From UKL13-2 sp031414695 (lineage in GTDB: Bacteria; Pseudomonadota; Gammaproteobacteria; Burkholderiales; Usitatibacteraceae), in the NCBI GenBank assembly GCA_031414695.1, contig JANNWG010000076.1, positions 20,384 through 84,383 on the forward strand: a DNA stretch of 64,000 nt. The letters run 5' to 3'. The translations under genes were made by a program, and so were the position numbers. Below are positions 16,853 to 24,730 of this stretch, one piece after another. Under the pieces are notes generated by a model. The model did no database searches, was not told the origin of the DNA, and worked only from the letters and a program-made list of their open reading frames with translations. Numbering within the stretch: the stretch's first letter is position 1; each line of letters opens with the position of its first letter.

Positions 16853-16907
16853 GGACGGGCACTTTCAAGCATATATGTTTGTAAACAGCCGTCAATAAAC
16901 GACTTTT
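16853..16907 (+). repeat. dispersed palindromic repeat, copy A
   Basis: The left arm GGACGGGCACTTTCAAGCAT, centre ATATG, and right part TTTGTAAACAGCCGTCAATA ending AAACGAC lie between argF and the following gene. The outer end CCGTCAATAAACGAC is shared with the copy at 30.77 kb, read on the opposite strand. Confidence 0.7.
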
Positions 16908-16929
16908 ACTTTTAATTATTGGAAACAAT

Positions 16930-17829
16930 ATGAACATCAAATCAACTCTTTCAAGACTCAGCGCAGCAATTATGGTGAGCTTTGCGGCAAGTAACATCAG
17001 CATGGCAGCAACGCAAGCCACGAGCTCGACAACTGCGCCGCAAAAACAAATATTCGCCTTAGTTTCGGCCGTTGGCGATCAATTTACCTATGTGCGGCAA
17101 AAAGAAAGCACCGGCTCCAACATCATCGACAACAATATTCGCAGCAATATTAAAGTTCCCAGTAATGGCCTCAACATGGCGGTGCTACGTGGGCTTGATA
17201 CTGGCATCACCGCCGCACATCCTGATAGCGAAAAAATTTATATCGCGCTCAACGCCACAGAAATGAAAGATGTGCTGCCGCAAAATCGCGAAGCCGTTGC
17301 GATTGGCAAAATTGTTTCTGAACTCGAAAAACGCCCTGAACGCGCCACGTGGGACAAAATCATCGTCGCCACACCAAAATATTTACAATCAGAGCGATCT
17401 GGCATGGGGCCAAAGCTGCATGGCTTAGGCGTCTATGTGCAACCGCTTACCGGCGGTAGCCTGCAAGGCGAAAATGGCGAACAAGATATTGATGTTAGCG
17501 GTCAGGGTGAATCTGATACGACTAACCCTGAAGACGGCAAGAAAAATAAATCTAAAGTCTATGTCGCGCCCTTTTCCTACATTCAGGTGTACGTGATTGA
17601 TCCAAAGACCATGAAAGTTATTGAAAAAATCGCCCGCCATGATTTCACCAAACTCAACGATCCGAACTCAACTGTGCTCGATGTCGGCAAAAGCATTCCG
17701 ATTGATGTGCTGGCATCACGCATGACCACTTTAATTGAGCGTTCCGCGGCCAGAGCAGTTGGGGAATCTGAAGTTGGCGTGACGGTGACGATTCAAGAAG
17801 TGAAACCAGATGTGGCGGTTAAGAAATAG
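16930..17829 (+). CDS. exported protein of unknown function between argF and argG
   Basis: This 299-residue protein has a signal peptide at about residues 1-27 (MNIKSTLSRLSAAIMVSFAA, cleavage near SMAA). The mature part has alternating strand-like segments (QIFALVSAVGDQFTYVR, IYIALNATEM, WDKIIVATPKYL, GLGVYVQPL, SYIQVYVIDPKTM). A Gly/Asp/Glu/Lys-rich, probably flexible insert lies at about 178-210. No known family was recognised. It interrupts the argF-argG neighbourhood on the same strand and is followed by a hairpin terminator, so it appears to be its own unit or the end of argDF. Confidence 0.75.
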   Translation: MNIKSTLSRLSAAIMVSFAASNISMAATQATSSTTAPQKQIFALVSAVGDQFTYVRQKESTGSNIIDNNIRSNIKVPSNGLNMAVLRGLDTGITAAHPDSEKIYIALNATEMKDVLPQNREAVAIGKIVSELEKRPERATWDKIIVATPKYLQSERSGMGPKLHGLGVYVQPLTGGSLQGENGEQDIDVSGQGESDTTNPEDGKKNKSKVYVAPFSYIQVYVIDPKTMKVIEKIARHDFTKLNDPNSTVLDVGKSIPIDVLASRMTTLIERSAARAVGESEVGVTVTIQEVKPDVAVKK

Positions 17830-17839
17830 CCATTAAGAC

Positions 17840-17866
17840 AGACAAAGGCTAAATCGCCTTTGTCTT
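17840..17866 (+). terminator. hairpin terminator before argG
   Basis: A perfect 10-bp stem AGACAAAGGC-taaatc-GCCTTTGTCT starts 11 bases after the stop codon. It is followed by only a weak T stretch, so termination may be partial. Confidence 0.6.
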
Positions 17867-17885
17867 CCCCACCCGCTGAGCGTTA

Positions 17886-18062
17886 TATAATTTCAACCAT
17901 GTTGGCAGCCGGCCAGCATGGGCTTGATCCCGCTTCGCTACCTCTACGGCGTCTTGCCCCAAAAACGCAAGCCGCTACCCCCCGCGAACGGTGACCTTTC
18001 CGGCGACTCAGCGCAATTCGAGACTCGGTAGGGCAATTGCGCGCAATTAGAGACAACTCACC
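17886..18062 (+). promoter_or_regulatory. argG promoter -10 and structured leader
   Basis: A consensus -10 TATAAT is at 17886-17891. About 6 bases later a near-perfect 10-bp hairpin begins (CCATGTTGGC-agccg-GCCAGCATGG, 17897-17921). An ATG at 17899 opens a 31-codon frame ending TGA at 17994, with Arg at codons 17, 18, 29 and 31. Further down, GCGCAATT (18011-18018) can pair with AATTGCGC (18035-18042), which also belongs to the palindrome AATTGCGCGCAATT (18035-18048). The alternatives are mutually exclusive and end just before the argG start. GCGCAATTcGAGAC and GCGCAATTaGAGAC form a direct repeat 30 bases apart. Confidence 0.5.
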
Positions 18063-19346
18063 ATGAGCGAAGCAACAGGCGTACTCGCCAAATCTAAACA
18101 CTCCAAATCAGACGGCAATCCTAAACGCGTCGTACTTGCCTACTCCGGCGGACTCGATACGTCAGTCATTTTGAAATGGCTACAAGACGAATACGGCTGC
18201 GAAGTCGTCACCTTCACCGCCGACATTGGACAAGGTGAAGAAGTCGAGCCTGCCCGCAAAAAAGCGCTCGCGATGGGCATCAAAAAAGAACACATTTTTA
18301 TCGAAGACTTAAAAGAAGAATTCGTCCGCGACTTTGTGTTTCCGATGTTTCGTGCCAACACTGTTTATGAGGGCGAGTATTTATTGGGCACCTCCATCGC
18401 CCGCCCACTCATCGCCAAACAATTAATTTCAATTGCGAAAAAAGTCAATGGCGACGCCATCTCACACGGCGCAACGGGCAAAGGCAACGACCAAGTACGA
18501 TTTGAGCTTGGCGCATATGCGCTAATGCCAAATGTAAAAATCATCGCGCCATGGCGTGAATGGGATTTGCTCTCTCGCGAAAAATTATTGGCGTATGCGG
18601 ATAAAAATAAAATCCCGGTCGATTTTAAGAAAAGAAAAGGCGGCGGCGCACCCTACTCAATGGACGCCAACTTGCTACACATTTCCTACGAAGGCGGCAT
18701 ATTAGAAGACCCAAATTTTGAGCCAGAAGACAGCATGTGGCGCATAACCGTATCACCCGAAAAAGCGCCAAACAAGCCTGAATACATTGAGCTTACCTAT
18801 GCCAAAGGCGACATTGTTGCCATCAACGGCAAAAAATTATCACCCGCTAAGGTGCTTACCGAATTAAATCGTATAGGCGGCAAACACGGCATTGGCCGAC
18901 TTGATATGGTCGAGAACCGCTATGTCGGCATGAAATCACGCGGCTGTTATGAGACACCCGGCGGCACCATCATGCTGCGCGCCCACCGCGCAATGGAATC
19001 CATCACCATGGATCGTGAAGTATTAGCGCTTAAAGACGATCTAATGCCGCGCTATGCCCGCATGATTTATAACGGCTATTGGTTCTCACCTGAGCGTATC
19101 TTATTGCAATCGCTAATCGATCAATCACAAACCACCGTCAACGGTGTGGTGAAATTAAAGCTCTACAAAGGCACTATCATGTGCGTAGGCCGCGCCTCAA
19201 AAACGGACTCGCTATTTGATCAAAACATCTCCACTTTTGATGACGACGGCGGCGCGTACAATCAAGCTGATGCAGAAGGCTTTATTAAGTTGAATGCGTT
19301 ACGATTACGGATTGCCGCGAATAAGGCGGGGGCACGGAAGAAGTAA
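18063..19346 (+). CDS. argG: argininosuccinate synthase
   Basis: This 427-residue enzyme has the P-loop-type ATP pyrophosphatase motif VVLAYSGGLDTSVILKWL, then FTADIGQGEE and SHGATGKGNDQVRFE. It ligates citrulline and aspartate. About 20 residues (MSEATGVLAKSKHSKSDGN) precede the normal N-terminus and no clear ribosome-binding site precedes the ATG. No alternative start lies closer to the core. The structured leader suggests regulation at the 5' end. Confidence 0.96.
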   Translation: MSEATGVLAKSKHSKSDGNPKRVVLAYSGGLDTSVILKWLQDEYGCEVVTFTADIGQGEEVEPARKKALAMGIKKEHIFIEDLKEEFVRDFVFPMFRANTVYEGEYLLGTSIARPLIAKQLISIAKKVNGDAISHGATGKGNDQVRFELGAYALMPNVKIIAPWREWDLLSREKLLAYADKNKIPVDFKKRKGGGAPYSMDANLLHISYEGGILEDPNFEPEDSMWRITVSPEKAPNKPEYIELTYAKGDIVAINGKKLSPAKVLTELNRIGGKHGIGRLDMVENRYVGMKSRGCYETPGGTIMLRAHRAMESITMDREVLALKDDLMPRYARMIYNGYWFSPERILLQSLIDQSQTTVNGVVKLKLYKGTIMCVGRASKTDSLFDQNISTFDDDGGAYNQADAEGFIKLNALRLRIAANKAGARKK

Positions 19347-19354
19347 GGTTTTAT

Positions 19355-19513
19355 TGGAACCGTCGATGGACGCCGATTAATGCTGATAAGGTCAAACGCT
19401 GCTGCTACGACACTTACAAATTTCCTCAATCAGTTCTCCCCTTTGAAAAAGGGGAGAACTGTCGCGGATGAGATAATTATTTTCGCGTGAATCGGCGTTC
19501 ATCAGCGATTCCA
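19355..19513. mobile_element. MITE-like element between argG and yajQ
   Basis: Terminal inverted repeats of 26 bases match at 21 positions: left TGGAACCGTCGATGGACGCC (19355 on) and right, as reverse complement, TGGAATCGCTGATGAACGCC (ending 19513). Inside is a perfect 11-bp palindrome CAGTTCTCCCC-tttgaaaaa-GGGGAGAACTG (19431-19461). There is no coding capacity. A related palindrome is at 28235-28255 and a related left arm at 11671. Confidence 0.6.
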
Positions 19514-19538
19514 TTTCTTTCAACTAATCGAGAAAATC

Positions 19539-20024
19539 ATGCCCTCATTCGACATCGCTTGCGAAGCCAATAAAGTAGAACTTAAAAACGCCATTGAGCA
19601 GGCGAATAAAGAAATCACCAACCGCTTTGACTTCAAAGGCTCCGATGCACGCATCGAGCAAAAAGAACTTGAGCTCACCCTCTTTGCCGATGATGATTTC
19701 AAACTCAGCCAAGTCAAAGACGTGCTGTTCAATAAACTCGCAAAACGCCAAGTAGATACGCGCCTACTCGACGAAAAGACAAAAGAAAAAATTGGTGGTG
19801 ACAAACTCAAGCAAATCATTAACGTCAAAAATGGCATTGAGGTTGAGTTAGGCAAAAAAATTCAACGACTCATCAAAGATTCAAAGATGAAAGTTAGCGC
19901 ATCCATTCAAGGCGAAACTGTGCGTGTGACGGGTGCTAAGCGAGATGACCTACAAGCCGCGATGGCGCTATGTAAATTAAAGATTGATGAAGTCCCGTTG
20001 CAGTTTGAAAATTTTCGGGATTAA
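19539..20024 (+). CDS. yajQ: YajQ family nucleotide-binding protein
   Basis: This 161-residue protein is highly charged with two RRM-like ferredoxin folds. Signature stretches are MPSFDIACEANKVELKNAIE, EITNRFDFKGSDA and VRVTGAKRDDLQAAM. Family members bind cyclic di-GMP or other nucleotides and modulate transcription in some species. Its role here is not determined. It is monocistronic downstream of the MITE-like element. Confidence 0.95.
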   Translation: MPSFDIACEANKVELKNAIEQANKEITNRFDFKGSDARIEQKELELTLFADDDFKLSQVKDVLFNKLAKRQVDTRLLDEKTKEKIGGDKLKQIINVKNGIEVELGKKIQRLIKDSKMKVSASIQGETVRVTGAKRDDLQAAMALCKLKIDEVPLQFENFRD

Positions 20025-20389
20025 GGTTGTTTCTTTACGTGACACTGAAATGGAATGATTGGCGATAAATTAGTGCGGATTTTTGACATGCTCTCTTTTT
20101 GATAAAGAGCAGCATTCCACACTATAAATTGACTAAGCTCATACGATAGTGCTGCAGGCGAAAATGGATTTCTGAACAGGAATAATGCGCCATGTATATA
20201 TGTTCTCGGATGTAGCATTCCATTTATCTTTTTTTGTAATTTTTTTTGCTGTACGTTCAGCACCATATTATCTGCGTCTTCAAAAAAACCGACGACTTCT
20301 TCACGTGTGTGAAACGCGTGAAAATACTTTTGTACTGTCGTATTGCCAGCAGCAGCAAGCGTGCAGTCAGCTTGAGCACACGTACCTAA
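20025..20389. other. AT-rich gene-free stretch
   Basis: This is 365 bases without a convincing gene. A hairpin CTCTTT-ttgat-AAAGAG is visible near 20090-20110. Base composition is AT-richer than in the flanking housekeeping genes, with homopolymer T runs around 20228-20248. It forms the left edge of the accessory patch that contains the PD-(D/E)XK-like gene and vapBC. Confidence 0.5.
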
Positions 20390-20908
20390 CTACAACTCAG
20401 TACAATCAATCGCAACTAGATTTATTGTGTCGTCAGTTAACGTTGTCCTGAATTTCTTTGTGGATGCTTTTTCTAAAAAATCTGATTGCAGACGATAAAT
20501 GTCTTTTTCATCACCTTCGATAAAAGTTGCCGAATAGTTCCGCTTATTTATTTGTTCCAGAATTGAGTCTTTGGTATTTTTGTCTTGCCCCAAATGCTTG
20601 AGTTCAATGTAAATTTTCAGGTCATCTAGTTCCCACAGAAAATCAATATCGCCAGAGCAATTTGCTTGCTTAGCGCCATATTGAAGAAAATAACTCTTGC
20701 TCTCAAAGCAGTGCGCGAAATTCACTTCCAACACACGACCTCTAAAGTCGCCCTGTTCCTTAGCGGCGCATAGCTGTTTCAGTAAAGGTGAACAACACGA
20801 TTTTCTTGTTAGACAATTTATTTTTTCAAGTAACGCGGGTGCGTATTCAAGCGCATTACACCCACCACTAGAAGCTTTAATAATTTTTTCAAGTTCAGGT
20901 AATTTCAT
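20390..20908 (-). CDS. PD-(D/E)XK nuclease-like protein, orphan
   Basis: This 172-residue protein was not recognised as a named family. It shows a credible PD-(D/E)XK core: Glu61 in RVLEVNFAHCF, Asp87/Asp89 in GDIDFLWEL and Glu102-x-Lys104 in IYIELKHLG. The strand-turn-strand spacing is right. This suggests a restriction-type or repair nuclease fold. Codon use and composition are AT-rich and there is no methyltransferase nearby. It may be the remnant of a defence locus or a stand-alone nuclease. The start ATG is at 20908. Confidence 0.6.
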   Translation of the reverse strand: MKLPELEKIIKASSGGCNALEYAPALLEKINCLTRKSCCSPLLKQLCAAKEQGDFRGRVLEVNFAHCFESKSYFLQYGAKQANCSGDIDFLWELDDLKIYIELKHLGQDKNTKDSILEQINKRNYSATFIEGDEKDIYRLQSDFLEKASTKKFRTTLTDDTINLVAIDCTEL

Positions 20909-20945
20909 GCGTGGTCTTAGCCGTAAAGAAAATAAACAAGCTGAA

Positions 20946-21341
20946 TTACACCCAGTTCTCCACCTTCAATTTACCCACGCGCTTAAATTCTTTTTCGTTG
21001 TTGGTCACTAACACAGCGCCAAGACTTAGTGCATGTGCGGCAATCAACATATCTAGCGGACCAATGACTTTGCCTTGTGCTTCTAAGGTCGCGCGAAGGT
21101 TGCCGTAAATTGTAGCGGCATCCGCGTCGTACTCTGCGATGTGAAGCGGTAGTAAGAAAGACTCAAGTGCAGCGCGATTTTTCGATGACTGGCTTTTAGC
21201 AACACCAAAAGCCAATTCAGATGCGGTTATGCTCGAAATGCCGATATCGCTCAAGCTGTGGCGCTCAAAGTGTGTGCGCACTTTTTTCGGGCGATTGTTG
21301 ATGAGATAAATGCAAATATTAGTGTCTAGCAAATATTTCAT
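20946..21341 (-). CDS. vapC: VapC-family PIN-domain ribonuclease toxin
   Basis: This 131-residue PIN domain has Asp6 in YLLDTNICIYLI, Glu in ITASELAFGV, and Asp in IGPLDMLIAAHALSLGAVLVTNNEKEF. These are characteristic of VapC toxins that cleave initiator tRNA. The ATG overlaps the vapB stop by 4 bases (ATGA). With vapB it forms a complete module. Confidence 0.93.
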   Translation of the reverse strand: MKYLLDTNICIYLINNRPKKVRTHFERHSLSDIGISSITASELAFGVAKSQSSKNRAALESFLLPLHIAEYDADAATIYGNLRATLEAQGKVIGPLDMLIAAHALSLGAVLVTNNEKEFKRVGKLKVENWV

Positions 21342-21574
21342 TTCAGCAATGTCTCACGCTTTTGCTGCTCAGTTGGTTGCTCGCGCGTTAACTTAAATCC
21401 ACTTTCAAATTGATCCAAGCTATTAAACAACGTGTCCCACGAATGTTTTTGCGGCAATAACACTACGGCATCGCCCACACGTTTAATCAACACTTCTGTG
21501 CCTTCAAAGCGAAACTCTTTAGGTAGGCGAACAGCTTGGCTACGGCCATTTTGAAATAGTTTTGCGGTGTCCAT
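21338..21574 (-). CDS. vapB: VapB-family AbrB-type antitoxin
   Basis: This 78-residue antitoxin from the ATG at 21574 has a swapped-hairpin AbrB domain at the N-terminus (AKLFQNGRSQAVRLPKEFRF) and a C-terminal toxin-binding tail. An in-frame start 42 bases earlier would only add residues before the fold. Upstream on the minus strand, TTGGTAT occurs twice in TTGGTATATACTAATAGTTG followed by GTAT (21587-21612), a plausible operator/-10 region for autoregulation. Confidence 0.9.
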   Translation of the reverse strand: MDTAKLFQNGRSQAVRLPKEFRFEGTEVLIKRVGDAVVLLPQKHSWDTLFNSLDQFESGFKLTREQPTEQQKRETLLK

Positions 21575-21637
21575 TTTTTGTTCCAATAAATGATACCAAC
21601 TATTAGTATATACCAAAAAAAATTGGAGGATATTTGA

Positions 21638-22351
21638 TTAAACTAACTTAGCGCTCCAAACCCCATACAACTGATCTGCAATCTGATTTAACGCGACCAA
21701 ATTCTCCCGCATTTCTTCCATCATTTCGTCGGGCGTTTGGATGCTCGGCTCTTCAGGATTCACGTGCTCGCTATGCCAATCACGGCACCATGACTGAATC
21801 ATTTTCGGCGTCATTTCGATGTGGCATTGCATACCTAAGGTGTTGCCGATAACGTAGGCTTGGTTGGCGCAAGCATCGCCTGTGATGATGCGGGTAGCGT
21901 CTTTAGGGATGGTAAATGTTTCGTTGTGCCATTGGAAGACGGTAAGGTCGCGGTCCTCCACAAGATCATTGCCGAGCCAGGCACGAGCGCTGGCGTTGTC
22001 TTCTACTTTTACGGGGTTCCAGCCGATTTCTTTGACCGAGTTTTTGGTGACGACACCGCCTAATGCTTTGGCGATAAGCTGCCCGCCTAAGCAATGCCCT
22101 AAACACGGTTTATCATCGGCAATGGCATGGCGGATGAGTTGCTCTACTTCGGCTATCCACGGTAGCTGATCGTTGACGCTCATTGGGCCGCCCATGAAGG
22201 CGAAGCCGGAAAATTGCGTCAAATCATTTGGCACAGCAATTTTTTGGTCCAGCTGAAAAAGCTGCGAGGGAATTTTTTTCGCCTCTAGGTATGTATGCAA
22301 GTAGCCTGCACCTTCGCCAGGTGAAAAGCGAAATATAGCAACGGGTTTCAT
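21638..22351 (-). CDS. class I glutamine amidotransferase-like protein
   Basis: This 237-residue stand-alone GATase1 domain has nucleophile Cys87 in CLGHCLGGQLIAKALGG, an oxyanion strand FAFMGGPMSVND, and catalytic His/Glu in GMQCHIEMT. It resembles GMP synthase-type amidotransferase proteins such as the gamma-glutamyl peptidases. No synthase partner is nearby, so the acceptor or substrate is unknown. It starts 3 bases after the dusA stop and is probably co-transcribed with it. Confidence 0.88.
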   Translation of the reverse strand: MKPVAIFRFSPGEGAGYLHTYLEAKKIPSQLFQLDQKIAVPNDLTQFSGFAFMGGPMSVNDQLPWIAEVEQLIRHAIADDKPCLGHCLGGQLIAKALGGVVTKNSVKEIGWNPVKVEDNASARAWLGNDLVEDRDLTVFQWHNETFTIPKDATRIITGDACANQAYVIGNTLGMQCHIEMTPKMIQSWCRDWHSEHVNPEEPSIQTPDEMMEEMRENLVALNQIADQLYGVWSAKLV

Positions 22352-22353
22352 TT

Positions 22354-23322
22354 TTATCCTTCGGTCATTGCTAACGCTTGTGCGACGCGCTCAATCGTAT
22401 TGCCGGTAATTTTACGGCGCCATGCTCGTGCGCCTGGCAGGCCTTTATAAAGCCCCACCATGTGACGGCGCACATTGTGAATGTGAAAGTCACTTTTACG
22501 CGCGACGTTGTGGGCGATGTAGTCTTCCATTTCAGACTCAATATCTTCGCGCTCACAAAACAACAATGCATCATTAAAAAACGCATGATCCCAAGTTGAT
22601 AGCCAATAGGGATTGTGATATGCCTCGCGTCCAACCATTACGCCATCAATGTGGGCTAGGTGTTCGTGTATCTCGGCTGATGTATTAACGCCGCCATTCA
22701 ACACAATCGTTAGCGCGGGAAAATCTTTTTTGAGCTGATACACATACGCATATTTCAACGGCGGTATTTCGCGGTTTTCCTTGGGGCTCAAGCCTTTGAG
22801 AATCGCGTTACGTGCATGAATGATAAAAACATTGCAACCCGCTTCACTCACCTTGCCCACAAAGTCGCGCACAAAATCATAACTCTCAATCGCGTCAATG
22901 CCGATGCGATGTTTGACCGTGACTGGGATCGTGACCGCGTCCGCCATCGACTTCACGCAATCAGCCACCAACTGAGGCTCGGCCATCAAACATGCGCCAA
23001 AGCTGCCGCGCTGCACCCGCTCAGAGGGGCAACCGCAATTCAAATTGATTTCATCGTAGCCCCATTCTTGGCCGAGTTTGGCGGCTATGGCAAGGTCAGT
23101 TGCATCGCTGCCGCCGAGCTGTAATGCAATGGGGTGTTCCTCGCCATTAAAATCTAAATGTCGCGCTTTATCGCCATGAATTAAAGCGCCTGTGGTCACC
23201 ATTTCGGTATAAAGCCGCGTATGTTTGGTGAGTAGGCGATGAAAATAACGGCAGTGGCGGTCGGTCCAATCCATCATGGGTGCAACGCTAAGTCGCCATG
23301 GATTGTGGGCAGATGGTGTCAT
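22354..23322 (-). CDS. dusA: tRNA-dihydrouridine synthase A
   Basis: This 322-residue FMN TIM barrel has N-terminal SVAPMMDWTDRHCRYFHR, typical of DusA. The catalytic Cys98 is in INLNCGCPSERVQ, with GSFGACLM and IHARNAILKGLSPKENR following. It reduces U20/U20a in tRNA D-loops with NADPH. The length agrees with the family. It is transcribed on the minus strand, divergent from the Sua5-type gene. Confidence 0.95.
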   Translation of the reverse strand: MTPSAHNPWRLSVAPMMDWTDRHCRYFHRLLTKHTRLYTEMVTTGALIHGDKARHLDFNGEEHPIALQLGGSDATDLAIAAKLGQEWGYDEINLNCGCPSERVQRGSFGACLMAEPQLVADCVKSMADAVTIPVTVKHRIGIDAIESYDFVRDFVGKVSEAGCNVFIIHARNAILKGLSPKENREIPPLKYAYVYQLKKDFPALTIVLNGGVNTSAEIHEHLAHIDGVMVGREAYHNPYWLSTWDHAFFNDALLFCEREDIESEMEDYIAHNVARKSDFHIHNVRRHMVGLYKGLPGARAWRRKITGNTIERVAQALAMTEG

Positions 23323-23428
23323 ACAATTATTTTACGGTTGAACGGGCATTTGAACAACGATTGAAATTCGTTAATGATTAATATTGTTTTGACGGTTACG
23401 CGCACAGCGCTTCGGGCAAAATATTGGT

Positions 23429-24490
23429 ATGTCCACATTTGATGTTTCATCTACCCAGATTAACGCCGCCGCTGCTGCACTTTCGCGCGGTGAATTAGTC
23501 GCCATGCCGACTGAAACCGTTTATGGGCTCGCCGCTGACGCGACCAATGATGACGCGGTACGTAAAATATTTGCCGCAAAAGGTCGCCCTGCGAATCACC
23601 CGCTGATTGTGCATGTTAGCAAAGCAGATGATCTATCGAGATGGGTGCGCGATTTACCGGTTGATGCGAAGCGCTTGATTGACGCTTTTTGGCCGGGGCC
23701 GTTGACGCTAATTCTTAAAAAAACTGATGCGATTTCCTTCGTAGTCACTGGCGGTCAAGATACCGTCGGGTTACGCTGCCCTGCGCATCCTGTGGCAGAA
23801 GCATTGCTAATGCAATTTGAAAAAAACGGTAGCGGTATCGTTGCCGCACCGTCAGCAAATAAATTTGGCCATGTCTCACCAACCACAGCACAGCATGTAC
23901 GCGATGAGTTTGGCGATATGATGAACAATGGCATTTCATTAATCGATGGCGGCGCCTGCCAAGTGGGCATTGAGTCTACGATCATTGATTTTTCGCGCGG
24001 CGCACCCGTGTTGCTGCGCCCGGGCGCTATTTCTGCCGAAGCCATTTTTGCAGCCATCGGCGTGATGCCGTTATCGCGCGATAGCAATACAAAGACAAAT
24101 GCGCCCAGAGTGTCAGGCGATCTTGCCGCGCATTATGCACCACGTACGCCACTCACGTTGCTGCCTAATGCGGAAGTCTTCTCAGCAGCGGATGCGCACT
24201 TAACCGCAGGTCGTCGTGTTGCAGTATTAGCCTTCGCAGCCAAACCAAAAGTGATGCCTTCGCCAGTGGGTGTCGGTGTACGAAACGCGCGGCCATTGCT
24301 GTGGATACAAGCGCCGAAAAATGCGGCGGATTACGCGCGTGATTTGTATGCAAACCTTCGCACACTAGACGCGGCTGGCACCGAAGCCATATTGGTTGAA
24401 GCGCCGCCGCTTGACTCCGCTTGGAATGCGGTGAATGACCGACTAACACGCGCCGCAGTGGGCGCAGGTAAAAATAGCAAGATGCAATAG
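23429..24490 (+). CDS. L-threonylcarbamoyladenylate synthase (Sua5 type)
   Basis: This 353-residue protein has the YrdC/TsaC domain (PTETVYGLAADATN, KGRPANHPLIVH, PSANKFGHVSPTTAQHV) at about 1-215, plus a C-terminal Sua5 domain after the linker LAAHYAPRTPL. It makes threonylcarbamoyl-AMP for the t6A modification of ANN-decoding tRNAs. The length indicates the long Sua5 form rather than short TsaC. The stop codon lies within the left edge of a dispersed palindrome. Confidence 0.93.
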   Translation: MSTFDVSSTQINAAAAALSRGELVAMPTETVYGLAADATNDDAVRKIFAAKGRPANHPLIVHVSKADDLSRWVRDLPVDAKRLIDAFWPGPLTLILKKTDAISFVVTGGQDTVGLRCPAHPVAEALLMQFEKNGSGIVAAPSANKFGHVSPTTAQHVRDEFGDMMNNGISLIDGGACQVGIESTIIDFSRGAPVLLRPGAISAEAIFAAIGVMPLSRDSNTKTNAPRVSGDLAAHYAPRTPLTLLPNAEVFSAADAHLTAGRRVAVLAFAAKPKVMPSPVGVGVRNARPLLWIQAPKNAADYARDLYANLRTLDAAGTEAILVEAPPLDSAWNAVNDRLTRAAVGAGKNSKMQ

Positions 24491-24540
24491 GGACGGGCAT
24501 TTTAGAGTAAATATGCTTGAAAACACCCGCCCCTATTAGG
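24485..24540 (+). repeat. dispersed palindromic repeat, copy B
   Basis: The left arm CAATAGGGACGGGCATTTTA, centre GAGTAAATATGC, and right arm TTGAAAACACCCGCCCCTAT ending TAGG give a long imperfect palindrome. The left edge includes the stop codon of the Sua5-type gene. Confidence 0.75.
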
Positions 24541-24568
24541 GTTTAGTAATATTATCGAGGCAGTCGCA

Positions 24569-24730
24569 ATGCAACAAAAGTCATTCAAAGGTAATAAATC
24601 GTTCCTCCCCAGCAAGCTGTGCGTCTCCTGCGGCAAACCCATGACGTGGCGTAAAGCATGGGAAAAAAATTGGGATGAAGTCAAATACTGCTCTGAAAAA
24701 TGTCGGCGTAGCGCTAAAGGTGGCTCATGA
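24569..24730 (+). CDS. DUF2256 small zinc-ribbon-like protein
   Basis: This 53-residue protein has two Cys pairs (LCVSCGKPM and YCSEKC) and the conserved WRKAWEKNWDEVKYC core of DUF2256. Such proteins are commonly encoded beside cryptochrome/photolyase genes, as here. GAGG about 9 bases upstream supports the start. Its stop overlaps the start of the photolyase gene (ATGA), so it is the first gene of the light-related operon. The biochemical role is unknown. A zinc-binding accessory factor is an inference. Confidence 0.88.
   Translation: MQQKSFKGNKSFLPSKLCVSCGKPMTWRKAWEKNWDEVKYCSEKCRRSAKGGS

Noticed and set aside
20021..20266. 81-codon minus-strand frame in the gap after yajQ
   Set aside because: It overlaps the yajQ stop region, and there is no ribosome-binding site, no domain pattern and an AT-rich mixed composition. 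Possible but not supported.
23342..23376. Further copy of the dispersed palindrome upstream of the Sua5-type gene
   Set aside because: ACGGGCATTT and GAAATTCG fit the arms only loosely and the centre does not match, so it is too weak to count.
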